From the NCBI RefSeq assembly GCF_017875645.1, contig NZ_JAGGMR010000001.1:1922001-1986000 (forward strand): DNA of 64,000 nucleotides. Direction: 5' to 3'. Shown piece after piece: positions 8,226 through 17,099 of this stretch. The position numbers and the translations under genes were made by a program. This stretch comes from Nocardia goodfellowii (lineage in GTDB: Bacteria > Actinomycetota > Actinomycetes > Mycobacteriales > Mycobacteriaceae). Within the stretch, counting starts at the first letter, position 1; every line of letters starts with the position of its first letter. The notes beneath the pieces were generated by a model. The model ran no database searches and was not told the origin of the DNA. It saw nothing but the letters and a program-made list of their open reading frames with translations.

Positions 8226-9137
8226 GTGACAGAGCAGCATGAGGCGCCGGGCGGCGTCTCCGGCAGGGCTCTGCAGAAGGTGTCCACGAAGGACATCCCA
8301 CAAGCCACCGTAGCGCGGTTGGCTACCTACCTCCGGGTCCTCGCCATGTTGGCCGACGACGGAGTACTCATCGTATCGAGTGAGGAACTCGCTGTCGCGG
8401 CGGGTGTCAATTCCGCCAAGTTGCGCAAGGATCTCTCGTTCCTCGGGCCCAACGGCGTACGGGGTGTCGGCTATGACGTGGCCAAGTTGCGCACCAGGAT
8501 CGAAGATGTGCTCGGACTCTCCGGAGGACATCGCGTGGTGCTCGTCGGCGCCGGAAACCTGGGCCGGGCCCTGGTCGGCTACGGCGGGTTCAAGCGGCGT
8601 GGCTTCACCGTGGTCGGCGTCTTCGATCACGACCCGCAGGTGATCGGGCTGACGGTCGCCGGACTGAAGGTCCGCGATGTCGCCGAATTGCCCACCGCCG
8701 TCGCGCAACTGGAGCCGACCATCGCGGTCATCACCGTGCCCGACGCGGCCGCCCAGGACGTGTGCGACCTGCTGGTCGCGGCCGGGCTGCAATCCATTCT
8801 CAGCTTCTCCCCGTCGGTGCTGTCGGCCCCGGAATCGGTGGAGGTTCGCCGGGTCGATCTCGCGGTGGAGATGCAGATGCTCTCCTTCGAACGCACCCGC
8901 AACCTCGAGTCCGACACCGCGGCGGAGGCAGCGGCCCTGCCCGTGGCGCACGCCGGATCGGGCCGGATCGCCCGTCGCGTGCCGCCCGCCGCGCACCGGG
9001 CCATCGAACACACGAAGTCCTCGCATCAGGCAACGGAGCCGCCCCGACCGGAGGTCCAAGGCGGACCGCGCCGCAGCCTGGGGGGTGTGGGGGTAGCCCC
9101 CACTGGAGACAGCAAGGGATCGGTGGTTACCCCGTGA
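8226..9137 (+). CDS. rex: Redox-sensing transcriptional repressor Rex
   Basis: Rex binds DNA when NADH/NAD+ is low and releases it when NADH rises. From GTG 8226 (GAGGAG 7 bases upstream) the protein has 303 residues: an N-terminal winged helix (IPQATVARLATYLRVL, then AGVNSAKLRKDLS at about 59-71) and a Rossmann domain with VLVGAGNLGRALVGYGGF at about 105-121. The C-terminal tail of about 90 residues beyond the core is longer than usual, low in complexity, and ends in sequence encoded by a perfect 7-bp hairpin repeat. It heads the hem operon and has its own operator 150 bases upstream. Its stop overlaps the start of a mini-ORF. Confidence 0.93.
   Translation: MTEQHEAPGGVSGRALQKVSTKDIPQATVARLATYLRVLAMLADDGVLIVSSEELAVAAGVNSAKLRKDLSFLGPNGVRGVGYDVAKLRTRIEDVLGLSGGHRVVLVGAGNLGRALVGYGGFKRRGFTVVGVFDHDPQVIGLTVAGLKVRDVAELPTAVAQLEPTIAVITVPDAAAQDVCDLLVAAGLQSILSFSPSVLSAPESVEVRRVDLAVEMQMLSFERTRNLESDTAAEAAALPVAHAGSGRIARRVPPAAHRAIEHTKSSHQATEPPRPEVQGGPRRSLGGVGVAPTGDSKGSVVTP
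9087..9103 (+). repeat. Hairpin repeat inside the rex C-terminal tail
   Basis: GTGGGGG, TAG, CCCCCAC forms a perfect 7-bp stem with a 3-base loop. It lies within a G/C-run-rich segment encoding the low-complexity end of Rex, just before the coupled mini-ORF element. Confidence 0.5.
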
Positions 9138-9214
9138 GTGAGCGCAGCGAACGAACCATGTGCCAGCGTGCGACGCGCACGCCGGAGCCGAGCGTTAGCG
9201 AGGCGCAGGCGTGA
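9134..9214 (+). repeat. MIRU-like 77-bp element with a coupled 26-residue mini-ORF (rex/hemA)
   Basis: GTG at 9134 overlaps the rex stop (GTGA), and the mini-ORF stop TGA at 9212-9214 overlaps the hemA GTG at 9211 (GTGA). The 27 codons between encode MSERSERTM...SVSEAQA. Length is exactly 81 bases, that is a 77-base unit plus a duplicated GTGA. Its first 27 bases match the element at 38661-38635 (minus strand) at 24 positions. Organisation is that described for MIRUs of mycobacteria: small ORFs inserted at DTGA coupling sites in operons. The peptide may matter only for ribosome transit. Confidence 0.75.
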
Positions 9215-10611
9215 GCGTTCTTCTTGTCGGCATTTCGCACCGGAGTGCACCGGTCTCCGTCTTGGAGAAGGTGGCGATCACCGACGCCGACCGGCCCAAG
9301 CTGATCGACCGCATGCTGGAATCCAGCCATGTCTCCGAGGCGATGATCGTCTCCACCTGCAACCGGGTGGAGATCTACGCGGTGGTCGACGCCTTCCACG
9401 GTGGTCTCGCCGAGGTCGGCGAACTGCTCACCAAGCATTCGGGCATGCCGCTGCCGGATCTGACCAAGCACGCCTATGTCCGCTACAGCGAGGCCGCCGC
9501 CGAGCATCTGTTCGCGGTGGCCAGCGGGCTGGATTCGATGGTGATCGGCGAGCAGCAGGTGCTCAGCCAGATCCGCAGCGCCTACGCCACCGCCGACGCG
9601 CAGCAGGCCGTCGGCCGCACGCTGCACGAACTCGCGCAGCACGCGCTGCGGGTCGGCAAGCGGGTGCATTCGGAGACCGGGATCGACCGGGCCGGCGCGT
9701 CCGTGGTGTCGGTGGCCTTGGACCGGGCGCAGCAGGTGCTGGGCTCGATCGCGGGCCGCACCGCCGTCGTGGTCGGTGCGGGCGCGATGGGAAGCCTTGC
9801 GGTAGCGCATCTTTCGCGGGCCGGCATCGGCCGGATCATTGTGGTGAACCGCACCGTGGACCGCGCGCAGCGGCTCGCCGACACCGCGGGTACCTACGGC
9901 GTCGAGTCCAGTGCGCTGGAACTTTCCCGGTTGACCGAGGCGATGGCCGCGGCCGATGTCGTGATCACCTGTACCGGCGCGGTCGGCGCCGTGGTGACGC
10001 TCGCGGATACGCACCGGGCGCTGGCCGACCGCGATCGGGCCGCCGCTTCGGCTCGTCCGCTGGTGTTCTGCGATCTCGGACTGCCTCGCGATGTGGAGCA
10101 CGCGGTGGCGGGGCTGCCGGATGTGACGGTCATCGATATCGAGACGCTGCAGCGTGATCCGGCCGCCGGTGCGGCCGCCGACGACACCGCCGCCGCGCGT
10201 TCGATCGTCGCCGACGAACTCGCCAAGTACCTCGCGGGCCAGCGTATGGCCGAGGTCACCCCGACGGTCGCGGCGCTGCGTCAGCGCGCGGCCGAGGTGG
10301 TGGAAGCCGAACTGCTGCGGCTGGATTCGCGCCTGCCTTCGCTGGCCGATCCGGAACGCGACGAGGTGGCGCGCACGGTGCGCCGGGTGGTCGACAAGTT
10401 GCTACACGCGCCGACGGTGCGGGTCAAGCAGTTGGCGTCCACGCCCGGCGGAGACAGCTACGCCGAAGCGCTGCGCGAACTGTTCGAACTCAAACCCGGT
10501 GCGGCACAGGCCGTCGCGGCGCCGATGGAGATCTCCGCGCTGGCCGGTGAACCGAGTCTGGCCGACGACTTCACGGCCGGGCATCTCGGTGACGAGGAGG
10601 CCCAGGCATGA
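9211..10611 (+). CDS. hemA: Glutamyl-tRNA reductase
   Basis: The 466-residue enzyme converts Glu-tRNA to glutamate-1-semialdehyde with NADPH, the first committed step of C5-pathway tetrapyrrole synthesis. The thioester-forming Cys50 lies in [19 protein letters not shown] near 112 and the NADPH-binding [12 protein letters not shown] near 188 follow, with a C-terminal dimerisation helix domain from about 330. It starts at GTG 9211 inside the end of the coupled mini-ORF, and its stop overlaps the hemC start (ATGA at 10608). Expression should follow Rex. The last 40 residues are a variable tail. Confidence 0.97.
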   Translation: MSVLLVGISHRSAPVSVLEKVAITDADRPKLIDRMLESSHVSEAMIVSTCNRVEIYAVVDAFHGGLAEVGELLTKHSGMPLPDLTKHAYVRYSEAAAEHLFAVASGLDSMVIGEQQVLSQIRSAYATADAQQAVGRTLHELAQHALRVGKRVHSETGIDRAGASVVSVALDRAQQVLGSIAGRTAVVVGAGAMGSLAVAHLSRAGIGRIIVVNRTVDRAQRLADTAGTYGVESSALELSRLTEAMAAADVVITCTGAVGAVVTLADTHRALADRDRAAASARPLVFCDLGLPRDVEHAVAGLPDVTVIDIETLQRDPAAGAAADDTAAARSIVADELAKYLAGQRMAEVTPTVAALRQRAAEVVEAELLRLDSRLPSLADPERDEVARTVRRVVDKLLHAPTVRVKQLASTPGGDSYAEALRELFELKPGAAQAVAAPMEISALAGEPSLADDFTAGHLGDEEAQA

Positions 10612-11720
10612 CCGCGTCCACCAATTCCAGGCCGACCGATGCCAGGCCCACCAATTCCAGCGGCTCCGCCGCCATGGCTCAGGAAATCGAGGGCAACGTG
10701 ACAACCCGCGGCACTTGGCGTATCGGCACCCGGGGCAGCCTGCTGGCGCTGACCCAGTCCGGCACTGTGCGCGACGCGCTCATCGCCGCCGGACACGACG
10801 CCGAACTAGTGGTGGTGAAGACGCCCGGCGATCTGTCGTCGGATCCGGTCGCCAAGATCGGCGTCGGCGTCTTCACCTCGGCCCTGCGCGACGAGCTGGC
10901 CGCCGGGACCATCGACATCGCGGTGCACTCCTACAAAGACCTGCCCACCGCGCCGGACCCGCGTTTCACCATCGCCGCCATCCCGCTCCGCGAGGATCCG
11001 CGCGACGCGCTGGTGGCCCGGGACGGACTGGTGCTCGGTGAACTGCCCGCCGGTTCGCGCGTCGGCACCTCCGCGCCGCGGCGTGCCGCGCAGCTGCGGG
11101 CGCTGGGCCTCGGCCTGAACATCGTGCCGTTGCGCGGCAACCTCGACACCCGTCTGCGCAAGGTCGCCGAGGGCGAACTCGACGCGGTGGTCGTCGCCCG
11201 GGCCGGCCTGGCCCGGATCGAACGCACCGACGCGGTGACCGAGGCGCTGGAACCCGTGCAGATGCTGCCCGCGCCCGCCCAGGGTGCGCTCGCGGTCGAG
11301 TGCCGCAGCTCGGACACCGCCCTGATCGAGGTGCTGACCAGGCTCGACGATGCCGCCACCCGCGCGGCGATCACCGCCGAGCGCGCACTGCTTGCCGAAC
11401 TGGAGGCCGGTTGCACGGCCCCGATCGGCGCGCTCGCCGAGGTCGTCGAATCACTCGACGACGACGGCCGGATCGTCGACGAACTTTCGCTACGCGCGTG
11501 CGCGGCCGCCATCGACGGGTCCGATGTCATCCGGGCCTCGAGCGTCGGTTCGCCGGAGAACGCCGCTGAGATCGGCCGCGCGCTGGCCCGTGAATTGCTG
11601 GAGCTCGGTGCCCGCGAGCTGCTCAGCACCCCCGAACCGGCGCCCGGTTCATCCTCAGATGCGGTGAGTTCGCCCGCAACAGACTTCGCCAACCCGAGCC
11701 CAATGGAGAACAGCCAATGA
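10608..11720 (+). CDS. hemC: Porphobilinogen deaminase (hydroxymethylbilane synthase)
   Basis: HemC polymerises four porphobilinogens into hydroxymethylbilane. The catalytic core begins at [11 protein letters not shown] (about residue 38); [10 protein letters not shown] near 105 carries the catalytic Asp, LRGNLDTRL near 175 the arginine motif, and Cys269 in [11 protein letters not shown] binds the dipyrromethane cofactor. The 370-residue product has an N-terminal extension of about 36 residues containing an internal short repeat ([11 protein letters not shown]), and a 40-residue low-complexity tail. GTG at 10698 could be an alternative start near the core. ATGA overlaps couple it to hemA upstream and to a mini-ORF downstream. 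Confidence 0.95.
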   Translation: MTASTNSRPTDARPTNSSGSAAMAQEIEGNVTTRGTWRIGTRGSLLALTQSGTVRDALIAAGHDAELVVVKTPGDLSSDPVAKIGVGVFTSALRDELAAGTIDIAVHSYKDLPTAPDPRFTIAAIPLREDPRDALVARDGLVLGELPAGSRVGTSAPRRAAQLRALGLGLNIVPLRGNLDTRLRKVAEGELDAVVVARAGLARIERTDAVTEALEPVQMLPAPAQGALAVECRSSDTALIEVLTRLDDAATRAAITAERALLAELEAGCTAPIGALAEVVESLDDDGRIVDELSLRACAAAIDGSDVIRASSVGSPENAAEIGRALARELLELGARELLSTPEPAPGSSSDAVSSPATDFANPSPMENSQ

Positions 11721-11797
11721 GCGAGCCCCGCGAGCGGATCAATGGCACAGCGCCTTCGGGCCTGCTGGAACTGAGCGTCAGCGAGGTGCAAGCATGA
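11717..11797 (+). repeat. MIRU-like 77-bp element with a coupled 26-residue mini-ORF (hemC/hemD)
   Basis: ATG at 11717 overlaps the hemC stop (ATGA), and the mini-ORF stop at 11795-11797 overlaps the hemD ATG (ATGA). The peptide reads [11 protein letters not shown]...LSVSEVQA, 26 residues. Both the length and the two ends (MSE.., SVSE.QA) match the element between rex and hemA. Two copies in one operon, both exactly at stop-start overlaps, support a site-specific insertion history. Confidence 0.75.
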
Positions 11798-13362
11798 GCC
11801 GCGCTACCAAGAAGCAACCCGGCCGGATTCTCTTCGTGGGGTCGGGGCCCGGCGACCCGGCGTTGCTCACCGTGCGTGCGCGTGAGGTGCTGGGCCGCGC
11901 GACGCTGGCCTTCACCGACCCCGATGTCGACAAGGGCGTGCTCGCCCTCATCGGCAGCGCGGTCGAGGAGAACGAGGACGGCACCCGCCCGGTGGATGTG
12001 CGGCCCGCGCTCGGCGAGCCCGCCGAGGTCGCCAAGACGCTGATCGCCGAGGCCCGCAACGGCCACGACGTGGTCCGTGTCGTCGCGGGCGATCCGCTGA
12101 CCACCGATTCGGTGATCACCGAGGTCAACACCGTCACCCGTTCGCACATGGTGTTCGAGGTGCTGCCCGGCCTGCCGAACGCCTCCGCGGTGCCCAGCTA
12201 CGCCGGCATCGCGCTCGGCTCCGGCCACACCGAAGCCGACGTGCGCGGCGAGGTCGACTGGGCCGCGCTGGCCGCGGCGCCCGGCCCGCTGGTGCTGCAC
12301 GCCACCTCCGGCCACCTCGCCGAAACCGCCAGTGCCCTGGTGGAACACGGTATGGCCTCGCAGACTCCGGTCGCGGTGACGGTGCGTGGCACCACTCGTC
12401 AGCAGCGCACCATCGAAGCGACTTTGGCCACCCTGAACAGCGCCGCCTCCGAACTCGTCGGCCCGCTGATCGTGACCATCGGCAAGGTCGTCGCCGCGCG
12501 TTCGAAGATGTCGTGGTGGGAATCGCGTGCCCTGTACGGCTGGACCGTGCTGGTGCCGCGCACCAAGGATCAGGCCGCCGAGATGAGCGAACGTCTCGTC
12601 ACGCACGGCGCCATCCCGATGGAGGTGCCGACCATCGCGGTCGAGCCGCCGCGTAGCCCCGCCCAGATGGAACGCGCGGTCAAGGGTTTGGTCGACGGCC
12701 GCTACCAGTGGGTGGTGTTCACCTCCACCAACGCGGTGCGCGCGGTGTGGGAGAAGTTCGCCGAATTCGGTTTGGACGCACGCGCTTTCAGTGGTGTGAA
12801 GATCGCCTGTGTGGGTGAGGCCACCGCGGAGAAGGTGCGCTCGTTCGGCATCAATCCCGAACTGGTGCCGTCGGGGGAGCAGTCCTCCGAGGGTCTGCTC
12901 GCCGACTTCCCGCCCTACGACGACGTTTTCGATCCGGTCAACCGGGTGCTGCTGCCGCGCGCGGACATCGCGACGGAGACCCTGGCCGAGGGTCTGCGTG
13001 ATCGCGGCTGGGAGATCGACGACGTCACCGCCTATCGCACGGTGCGTGCTTCGCCGCCGCCCGCCGAGACCCGCGAGATGATCAAGACCGGCGGGTTCGA
13101 CGCGGTGCTGTTCACCTCCTCCTCGACGGTGCGCAACCTGGTCGGCATCGCGGGTAAGCCGCACGCCCGCACCATCGTGGCCTGCATCGGACCGAAGACC
13201 GCCGAGACGGCCATCGAATTCGGCTTGCGTGTGGATGTGCAGCCGGAGACGGCGCAGGTCGGCCCGCTGGTCGAGGCGCTGGCCGAGCACGCGGCGCGGC
13301 TGCGTGCGGAAGGACTGCTGCCGCCGCCGCGCAAGAAGAGCCGGCGTAGCAGCAGCCGATAG
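11794..13362 (+). CDS. hemD: Uroporphyrinogen-III C-methyltransferase / uroporphyrinogen-III synthase fusion
   Basis: The 522-residue protein has an N-terminal CobA/SUMT-like domain (about 10-245; GSGPGDPALLTVRA at the SAM-binding start, VVAGDPLTTD near 95) and a C-terminal HemD domain (about 255-510; YGWTVLVPRTKDQA, VVFTSTNAVRAVWE, LFTSSSTVRNL). It would close hydroxymethylbilane to uroporphyrinogen III and, through the N-domain, may feed sirohaem/cobalamin synthesis. The first domain has diverged from active CobA in places, so methyltransferase activity is less certain. It is the last gene of the rex-hemACD operon, followed by a strong terminator. Confidence 0.92.
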   Translation: MSRATKKQPGRILFVGSGPGDPALLTVRAREVLGRATLAFTDPDVDKGVLALIGSAVEENEDGTRPVDVRPALGEPAEVAKTLIAEARNGHDVVRVVAGDPLTTDSVITEVNTVTRSHMVFEVLPGLPNASAVPSYAGIALGSGHTEADVRGEVDWAALAAAPGPLVLHATSGHLAETASALVEHGMASQTPVAVTVRGTTRQQRTIEATLATLNSAASELVGPLIVTIGKVVAARSKMSWWESRALYGWTVLVPRTKDQAAEMSERLVTHGAIPMEVPTIAVEPPRSPAQMERAVKGLVDGRYQWVVFTSTNAVRAVWEKFAEFGLDARAFSGVKIACVGEATAEKVRSFGINPELVPSGEQSSEGLLADFPPYDDVFDPVNRVLLPRADIATETLAEGLRDRGWEIDDVTAYRTVRASPPPAETREMIKTGGFDAVLFTSSSTVRNLVGIAGKPHARTIVACIGPKTAETAIEFGLRVDVQPETAQVGPLVEALAEHAARLRAEGLLPPPRKKSRRSSSR

Positions 13363-13386
13363 CCCGGATGGTGTGACGACCAGGAA

Positions 13387-13416
13387 CGAAACGCTCACTA
13401 CGCTGTGAGCGTTTCG
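13387..13416. terminator. Bidirectional terminator after hemD
   Basis: A perfect 12-bp stem (CGAAACGCTCAC with its complement) and a 6-base loop lie between the convergent hemD and the small minus-strand gene at 13457. Confidence 0.85.
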
Positions 13417-13456
13417 CCCTCGGGCCGGGCGTCGCACCGGTCCGAGCTTTTTCGGG

Positions 13457-13726
13457 TCAGCGGCTGTATCGCATCAGGGTACGCACCAACCGGCAAGTAG
13501 TGTCGGACGGCGGCCGAATTCCGATGACTTCGGCTGTGCGGCGGATCTTTTCGTTCGTCGCCTGATCCGGCAGGTAGGTGCCCGAATCCAGCAGGGCGAT
13601 CGTCAACCGCATCGCCTTGAGCCTGCGGTTGTGCCGGATGTACCACTTGCGCGGCCGCCCCGCCGGCAACGGCCGCTTCTCCAGCGGCACGTACGGAGCA
13701 TCGATAAGGACTGTCTTCGCGGGCAA
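13457..13726 (-). CDS. Conserved small basic protein (TTG start)
   Basis: The 89-residue protein contains [20 protein letters not shown] and [10 protein letters not shown], followed by a helix-rich half ([19 protein letters not shown]). I do not recognise a characterised family; a basic first half and this position between hemD and hemB suggest a conserved actinobacterial hypothetical. The start is TTG 13726, because a strong GGGGAG at 13735-13740 lies 7-8 bases upstream and no ATG or GTG is suitably placed. Longer in-frame ORF extensions run into the hemB region and are not supported. Confidence 0.65.
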   Translation of the reverse strand: MPAKTVLIDAPYVPLEKRPLPAGRPRKWYIRHNRRLKAMRLTIALLDSGTYLPDQATNEKIRRTAEVIGIRPPSDTTCRLVRTLMRYSR

Positions 13727-13907
13727 CTGCGTTCTCCCCTCGCGATCGGGAATCCTGGTGGATTCCCTCGAACACAATGTCGATTTTACTCCTACCCACC
13801 GACAAAAACCCCTGGCCGCAATGGTTTTCGCGCTCCGCCCGGCCGGTGCCGGCCGAGCGGCCCGGGCGGCGTCCGACCCGGCCGACCGAGGGCGGCCGGA
13901 AGGGGCA

Positions 13908-13913
13908 TATATT
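13908..13913 (+). promoter_or_regulatory. -10 element before hemB
   Basis: TATATT is 6 bases upstream of ATG 13920, fitting a leaderless transcript; no good -35 is visible. Confidence 0.45.
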
Positions 13914-13919
13914 GAGGTC

Positions 13920-14897
13920 ATGACCGGAATGGACCGCCCGCGGCGGTTGCGCCGCACCCCCGCTATGCGTCGGCTCGTCGCCGAAACCACCCTGGAGCCA
14001 AGGCAATTGGTGTTGCCGATGTTCGTGGCGGATGGGCTGGAAGAGCCGCGCGAGATCAGCTCGATGCCGGGGGTGGTGCAGCATTCCATGGATTCGCTGC
14101 GTAAGGCGGCGGTCGACGCGGTCACCGCCGGGGTTGGCGGCCTCATGCTGTTCGGGGTGCCGCGCTCGGAGGACAAGGACGCCACCGGCAGCCGGGCCAG
14201 CGACCCGGACGGCATCCTGAATCGCGGGCTGCGGGCGCTGGCGGAGGAGGTCGGCGATTCGACGGTGCTGATGGCCGACACCTGTCTGGACGAGTTCACC
14301 GATCACGGTCACTGCGGTGTACTCGGTTCGGACGGCTCGGTCGACAACGACGCCACCCTGCACCGCTATGTCGACATGGCGTTGTCGCAGGCCGACGCGG
14401 GCGCCGATCTGCTCGGCACCAGCGGCATGATGGACGGCCAGGTCGGCGCGATCCGGCGCGGGCTGGACGCCGTCGGGCGCACCGATACGGGCATCCTCGC
14501 GTATTCCGCGAAGTACGCCTCGGCGTTCTACGGCCCGTTCCGCGAGGCGGTCGGCTCCTCGCTGGAGGGCGATCGCCGCACCTACCAGCAGGATCCGGCG
14601 AACCGCCGGGAAGCCATCCGGGAGCTGGAACTGGATCTGGCCGAGGGCGCCGACATCGTCATGGTGAAGCCGGCCATGTCGTATCTGGACATCCTGCGTG
14701 ATGTCGCCGACCGTTCCACCGTGCCGGTCGCCGCGTACCAGATCTCCGGTGAGTACGCGATGATCACCGCCGCTGCCGAGCGCGGCTGGATCGACCGCCG
14801 CGGGGCAATTTTGGAATCGCTCACCGGTATCCGTCGCGCGGGCGCCGACATCGTGCTCACCTACTGGGCCACCGAAGCCGCACACTGGTTGTCGTGA
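13920..14897 (+). CDS. hemB: Delta-aminolevulinic acid dehydratase (porphobilinogen synthase)
   Basis: HemB condenses two 5-aminolevulinates to porphobilinogen, the step before HemC. The 325-residue protein has LPMFVADG near 37, the metal-site segment [15 protein letters not shown] near 118-132, the first active-site Lys in [16 protein letters not shown] near 197, and the Schiff-base Lys in [11 protein letters not shown] near 250. ATG 13920 is supported by the -10 box and by the family's N-terminus; ATG 13929 is possible. The stop overlaps the next gene (GTGA at 14894). It has its own promoter rather than belonging to the rex operon. Confidence 0.95.
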   Translation: MTGMDRPRRLRRTPAMRRLVAETTLEPRQLVLPMFVADGLEEPREISSMPGVVQHSMDSLRKAAVDAVTAGVGGLMLFGVPRSEDKDATGSRASDPDGILNRGLRALAEEVGDSTVLMADTCLDEFTDHGHCGVLGSDGSVDNDATLHRYVDMALSQADAGADLLGTSGMMDGQVGAIRRGLDAVGRTDTGILAYSAKYASAFYGPFREAVGSSLEGDRRTYQQDPANRREAIRELELDLAEGADIVMVKPAMSYLDILRDVADRSTVPVAAYQISGEYAMITAAAERGWIDRRGAILESLTGIRRAGADIVLTYWATEAAHWLS

Positions 14898-15436
14898 CAC
14901 ACCACCTACCCCCGATGCCGGGCCCGCCGCCCGCGCCGGCGCAGCAACCGCCCATGCCCGAGGACGTCCGCACCGCGCGTCAGCTGTGGTGGGGTGTGTC
15001 CGGCGTCGGTCTGGTGCAGCTGACCGCGTCGATCTTCGCGGGCATGAACCAGCGGAAAGATTTCGCCGAACAGGTCTTCGACCAGATGCGCGAGACCGAT
15101 CCGGCCTACACCATGGAGCAGGCCGACAAGCTGGCGCTGGTGGCCCTGGTCTTCGGTGGCGCCGTGCTGGGGTTGGCGCTGGTCGGCTTGACGCTGTTGT
15201 TCGCGCATCTGATGGCGCGGGGCAGGTTCTGGGCGCGCGCGGTGCTGACCGTGATGGGCACCTGGCTGGTGCTGATCGCGCTGCTCAACTTGTTCGCGAT
15301 CGGCTCGGTCACCGGGGTGGCGGTGCTGGTGGCGGGTGGCGCGGCCATCGTGCAGGGCGTGCTCGCGGGCGGCGCGATCTATCTGATGCATCGCAAGGAG
15401 TCGACCGCCTATTTCCTCGCGCATCGGCGGCGCTGA
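14894..15436 (+). CDS. Four-helix membrane protein downstream of hemB
   Basis: The 180-residue protein has a Pro-rich cytosolic N-terminus (about 28 residues), then predicted membrane segments at roughly 34-52, 80-105, 112-133 and 140-162. No catalytic motif is seen and the function is unknown. It corresponds to Rv0513, also next to hemB. GTG 14894 overlaps the hemB stop, so it is translationally coupled to hemB. Confidence 0.75.
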   Translation: MTHHLPPMPGPPPAPAQQPPMPEDVRTARQLWWGVSGVGLVQLTASIFAGMNQRKDFAEQVFDQMRETDPAYTMEQADKLALVALVFGGAVLGLALVGLTLLFAHLMARGRFWARAVLTVMGTWLVLIALLNLFAIGSVTGVAVLVAGGAAIVQGVLAGGAIYLMHRKESTAYFLAHRRR

Positions 15437-15578
15437 GTCGTACTCGCCGCCAACCGATTACAGACCGGGTGGTTTAGCTACCGGCCAGTATGGGCATGTA
15501 TGGTGAGGGTTGTCACAGTGGATTTGGGAACCGGAAGCCGACGGTCGAACGTTGGGCGCCGGAGGATCGGAGGCATCG

Positions 15579-15698
15579 ATGCGAGTGGTGATTCAACAGC
15601 CGCAGAGCATTCGACGAGACCTGCTCGTGCTGAGTCTGTTGATCCTGCTCGGATTGGTCACCGTCGCACTGTTGCTGCTGCCGGGGATGGCCGGCTGA
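15579..15698 (+). CDS. 39-residue single-pass membrane peptide
   Basis: ATG 15579 follows GGAGG at 15569-15573 by 5 bases. The product is a short polar N-terminus (MRVVIQQPQSIRRDL) followed by one Leu/Val-rich helix of about 22 residues ending near the C-terminus. Such mini-proteins often associate with larger membrane complexes, but nothing here shows its partner. It lies between two small membrane genes in the same direction. TATGGT at about 15499 could be its -10. Confidence 0.55.
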   Translation: MRVVIQQPQSIRRDLLVLSLLILLGLVTVALLLLPGMAG

Positions 15699-15722
15699 CT
15701 CTGCGCGTAAAGGGCCCCCGGC

Positions 15723-16211
15723 ATGACTGTTGAGCCCGTCGACACCGTGTTGTTCGCCGAACCCGGCGCGCGCTGGCGCGCCGTCGCCTACGGGCCCGCG
15801 CTGTGCTTGGTCATCCTGCTCGCCGAACTCGCCACCGGCAGCCCCGTGCACTGGTTCGCCTTGATCTTCTGCGCCGCGCTGATCGCGGGTTTCGTTGCGC
15901 TGCAGGTGGTCGCGGGCCGGCGCCATGTGAGCGTCGAGTTGACCGACGGCGCGCTCCGATCCGGCGCCGAGGTCCTGCCGCTGTCCGGGATCGCCGAAAT
16001 CCTGCCGCCGCGAGCCGACGCGAAATACGAGGACGAGTGGGAATCCGCCCGCGCGCTCGGCGAATTGAGCGGGGTGCCGCGGCGACGCACCGGCATCGGG
16101 TTACGGCTGCGCGACGGTAGCGTGGTGCAGGCTTGGGCCAAAGACCACCGCGGGTTACGGGCCGCGCTCACCGCGGCGCTGCACACCGAGGAGAACGGAG
16201 CGGACCGTTGA
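15723..16211 (+). CDS. Membrane protein with two N-terminal helices and a PH-like C-domain
   Basis: The 162-residue protein has two hydrophobic segments (about 20-41 and 44-65) and a soluble C-domain of beta-strands (VELTDGALRSG, LRLRDGSVVQAW, HRGLRAAL). This layout resembles actinobacterial DUF3093-like or PH-domain membrane proteins. Function is unknown. Its stop overlaps a TTG start of the next gene (TTGA at 16208). Confidence 0.6.
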   Translation: MTVEPVDTVLFAEPGARWRAVAYGPALCLVILLAELATGSPVHWFALIFCAALIAGFVALQVVAGRRHVSVELTDGALRSGAEVLPLSGIAEILPPRADAKYEDEWESARALGELSGVPRRRTGIGLRLRDGSVVQAWAKDHRGLRAALTAALHTEENGADR

Positions 16212-16444
16212 GGCGAGGGATCGCGTTCGGCGAACTGGTGCTGGCGGCGCTGTGCGTGCTCGGCGCGGTAGCGAGCTGGAACCGCGGGCTGGTCACCACC
16301 TCGTTCGCGGCCGCCGGTGAGATGCCCGGGTTCGACGCCACCCGCTATGTCGCACCGTGGCTGTTGCTCGCCACGCTGTTGTTCATGATCGCCGGGCTGC
16401 TCGGTATCGACGCTTTTTCCCGAGCTCGGCCCGTCCGCGGCTGA
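16208..16444 (+). CDS. Small two-helix membrane protein (TTG start)
   Basis: The 78-residue product starts at TTG 16208, which overlaps the preceding stop (TTGA) and has GGAG about 7 bases upstream. It has two predicted membrane helices (about 5-24 and 47-67) separated by a loop with FDATRY. It is not a family I recognise. It probably forms a unit with the preceding membrane protein because of the overlap. Confidence 0.6.
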   Translation: MRRGIAFGELVLAALCVLGAVASWNRGLVTTSFAAAGEMPGFDATRYVAPWLLLATLLFMIAGLLGIDAFSRARPVRG

Positions 16445-16528
16445 CGCGCTGTACTGCATCGACATCGTCGGGGAGCTTCGACTCGAGGTTCGTAGGTGAT
16501 CGCCTCGATGCCGTGCGGGTACCGCCGG

Positions 16529-16921
16529 CTATTCGGTCCAGTGCTGATAGACGTCCATCACTCGGCCGCCGCGGCTACCCGGTGCGTTGAACATGAAGGT
16601 GATGGTGCCGTCGGGATGCGTCGCGGGCTCGGCGATGACCTGCCGCAATGAGGCGTACACCCCGCCGTACTGGTCGCGATAGATGTCGGTTTCCGGGTGC
16701 AGCCCGGCCCCGATCTTGGCCAGCGGGACCACCATGGTGATCAACGCGGGCGCGGGGCCCGAAGCCACCGCCACGGTCTCGCTGTGATTCAGTCGTACCC
16801 CCGCCCGGCCCTGATCGAGCTGCACCACCGGATCCAGAGCGGCAGCCGTTCCGCTACTTATGCCCACGGCCGCGGCGCCGAGCGCGACGAGCGTGAATGT
16901 CCTGGTGACGGCAGCCCGCAT
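16529..16921 (-). CDS. Secreted protein with Sec signal peptide
   Basis: From ATG 16921 the product is 130 residues: a signal peptide (MRAAVTRTFTLVALGAAAVG..., cleavage probably after TAAALD near residue 28), then a short beta-rich domain with GTITFMFNAPGS and a C-terminal VYQHWTE. GGAGG at 16926-16930 supports this start; the longer ORF lacks a ribosome site. Resembles secreted actinobacterial hypotheticals; function unknown. It is convergent with the small membrane gene and divergent from hemL. Confidence 0.65.
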   Translation of the reverse strand: MRAAVTRTFTLVALGAAAVGISSGTAAALDPVVQLDQGRAGVRLNHSETVAVASGPAPALITMVVPLAKIGAGLHPETDIYRDQYGGVYASLRQVIAEPATHPDGTITFMFNAPGSRGGRVMDVYQHWTE

Positions 16922-17099
16922 ATATCCTCCGACCCGATAGCGGATGAAATGATGGCTCGAGGTTACGCACCAGCAACCTCGCGATGACCGATATCCGCCG
17001 AAACCCGGATCGGCGTGTTGCCGCACGCCGGGTGGGGTGCATCACCTCGACTACACCCTGTCGTCGACCGGTTCCGGCACAGCTGCGAGACTGGAGGTC

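Noticed and set aside
10611..10671. Small direct repeat in the hemC N-terminal extension (ACCAATTCCAG twice)
   Set aside because: Only 11 bases and in a variable protein tail; not enough to call an element.
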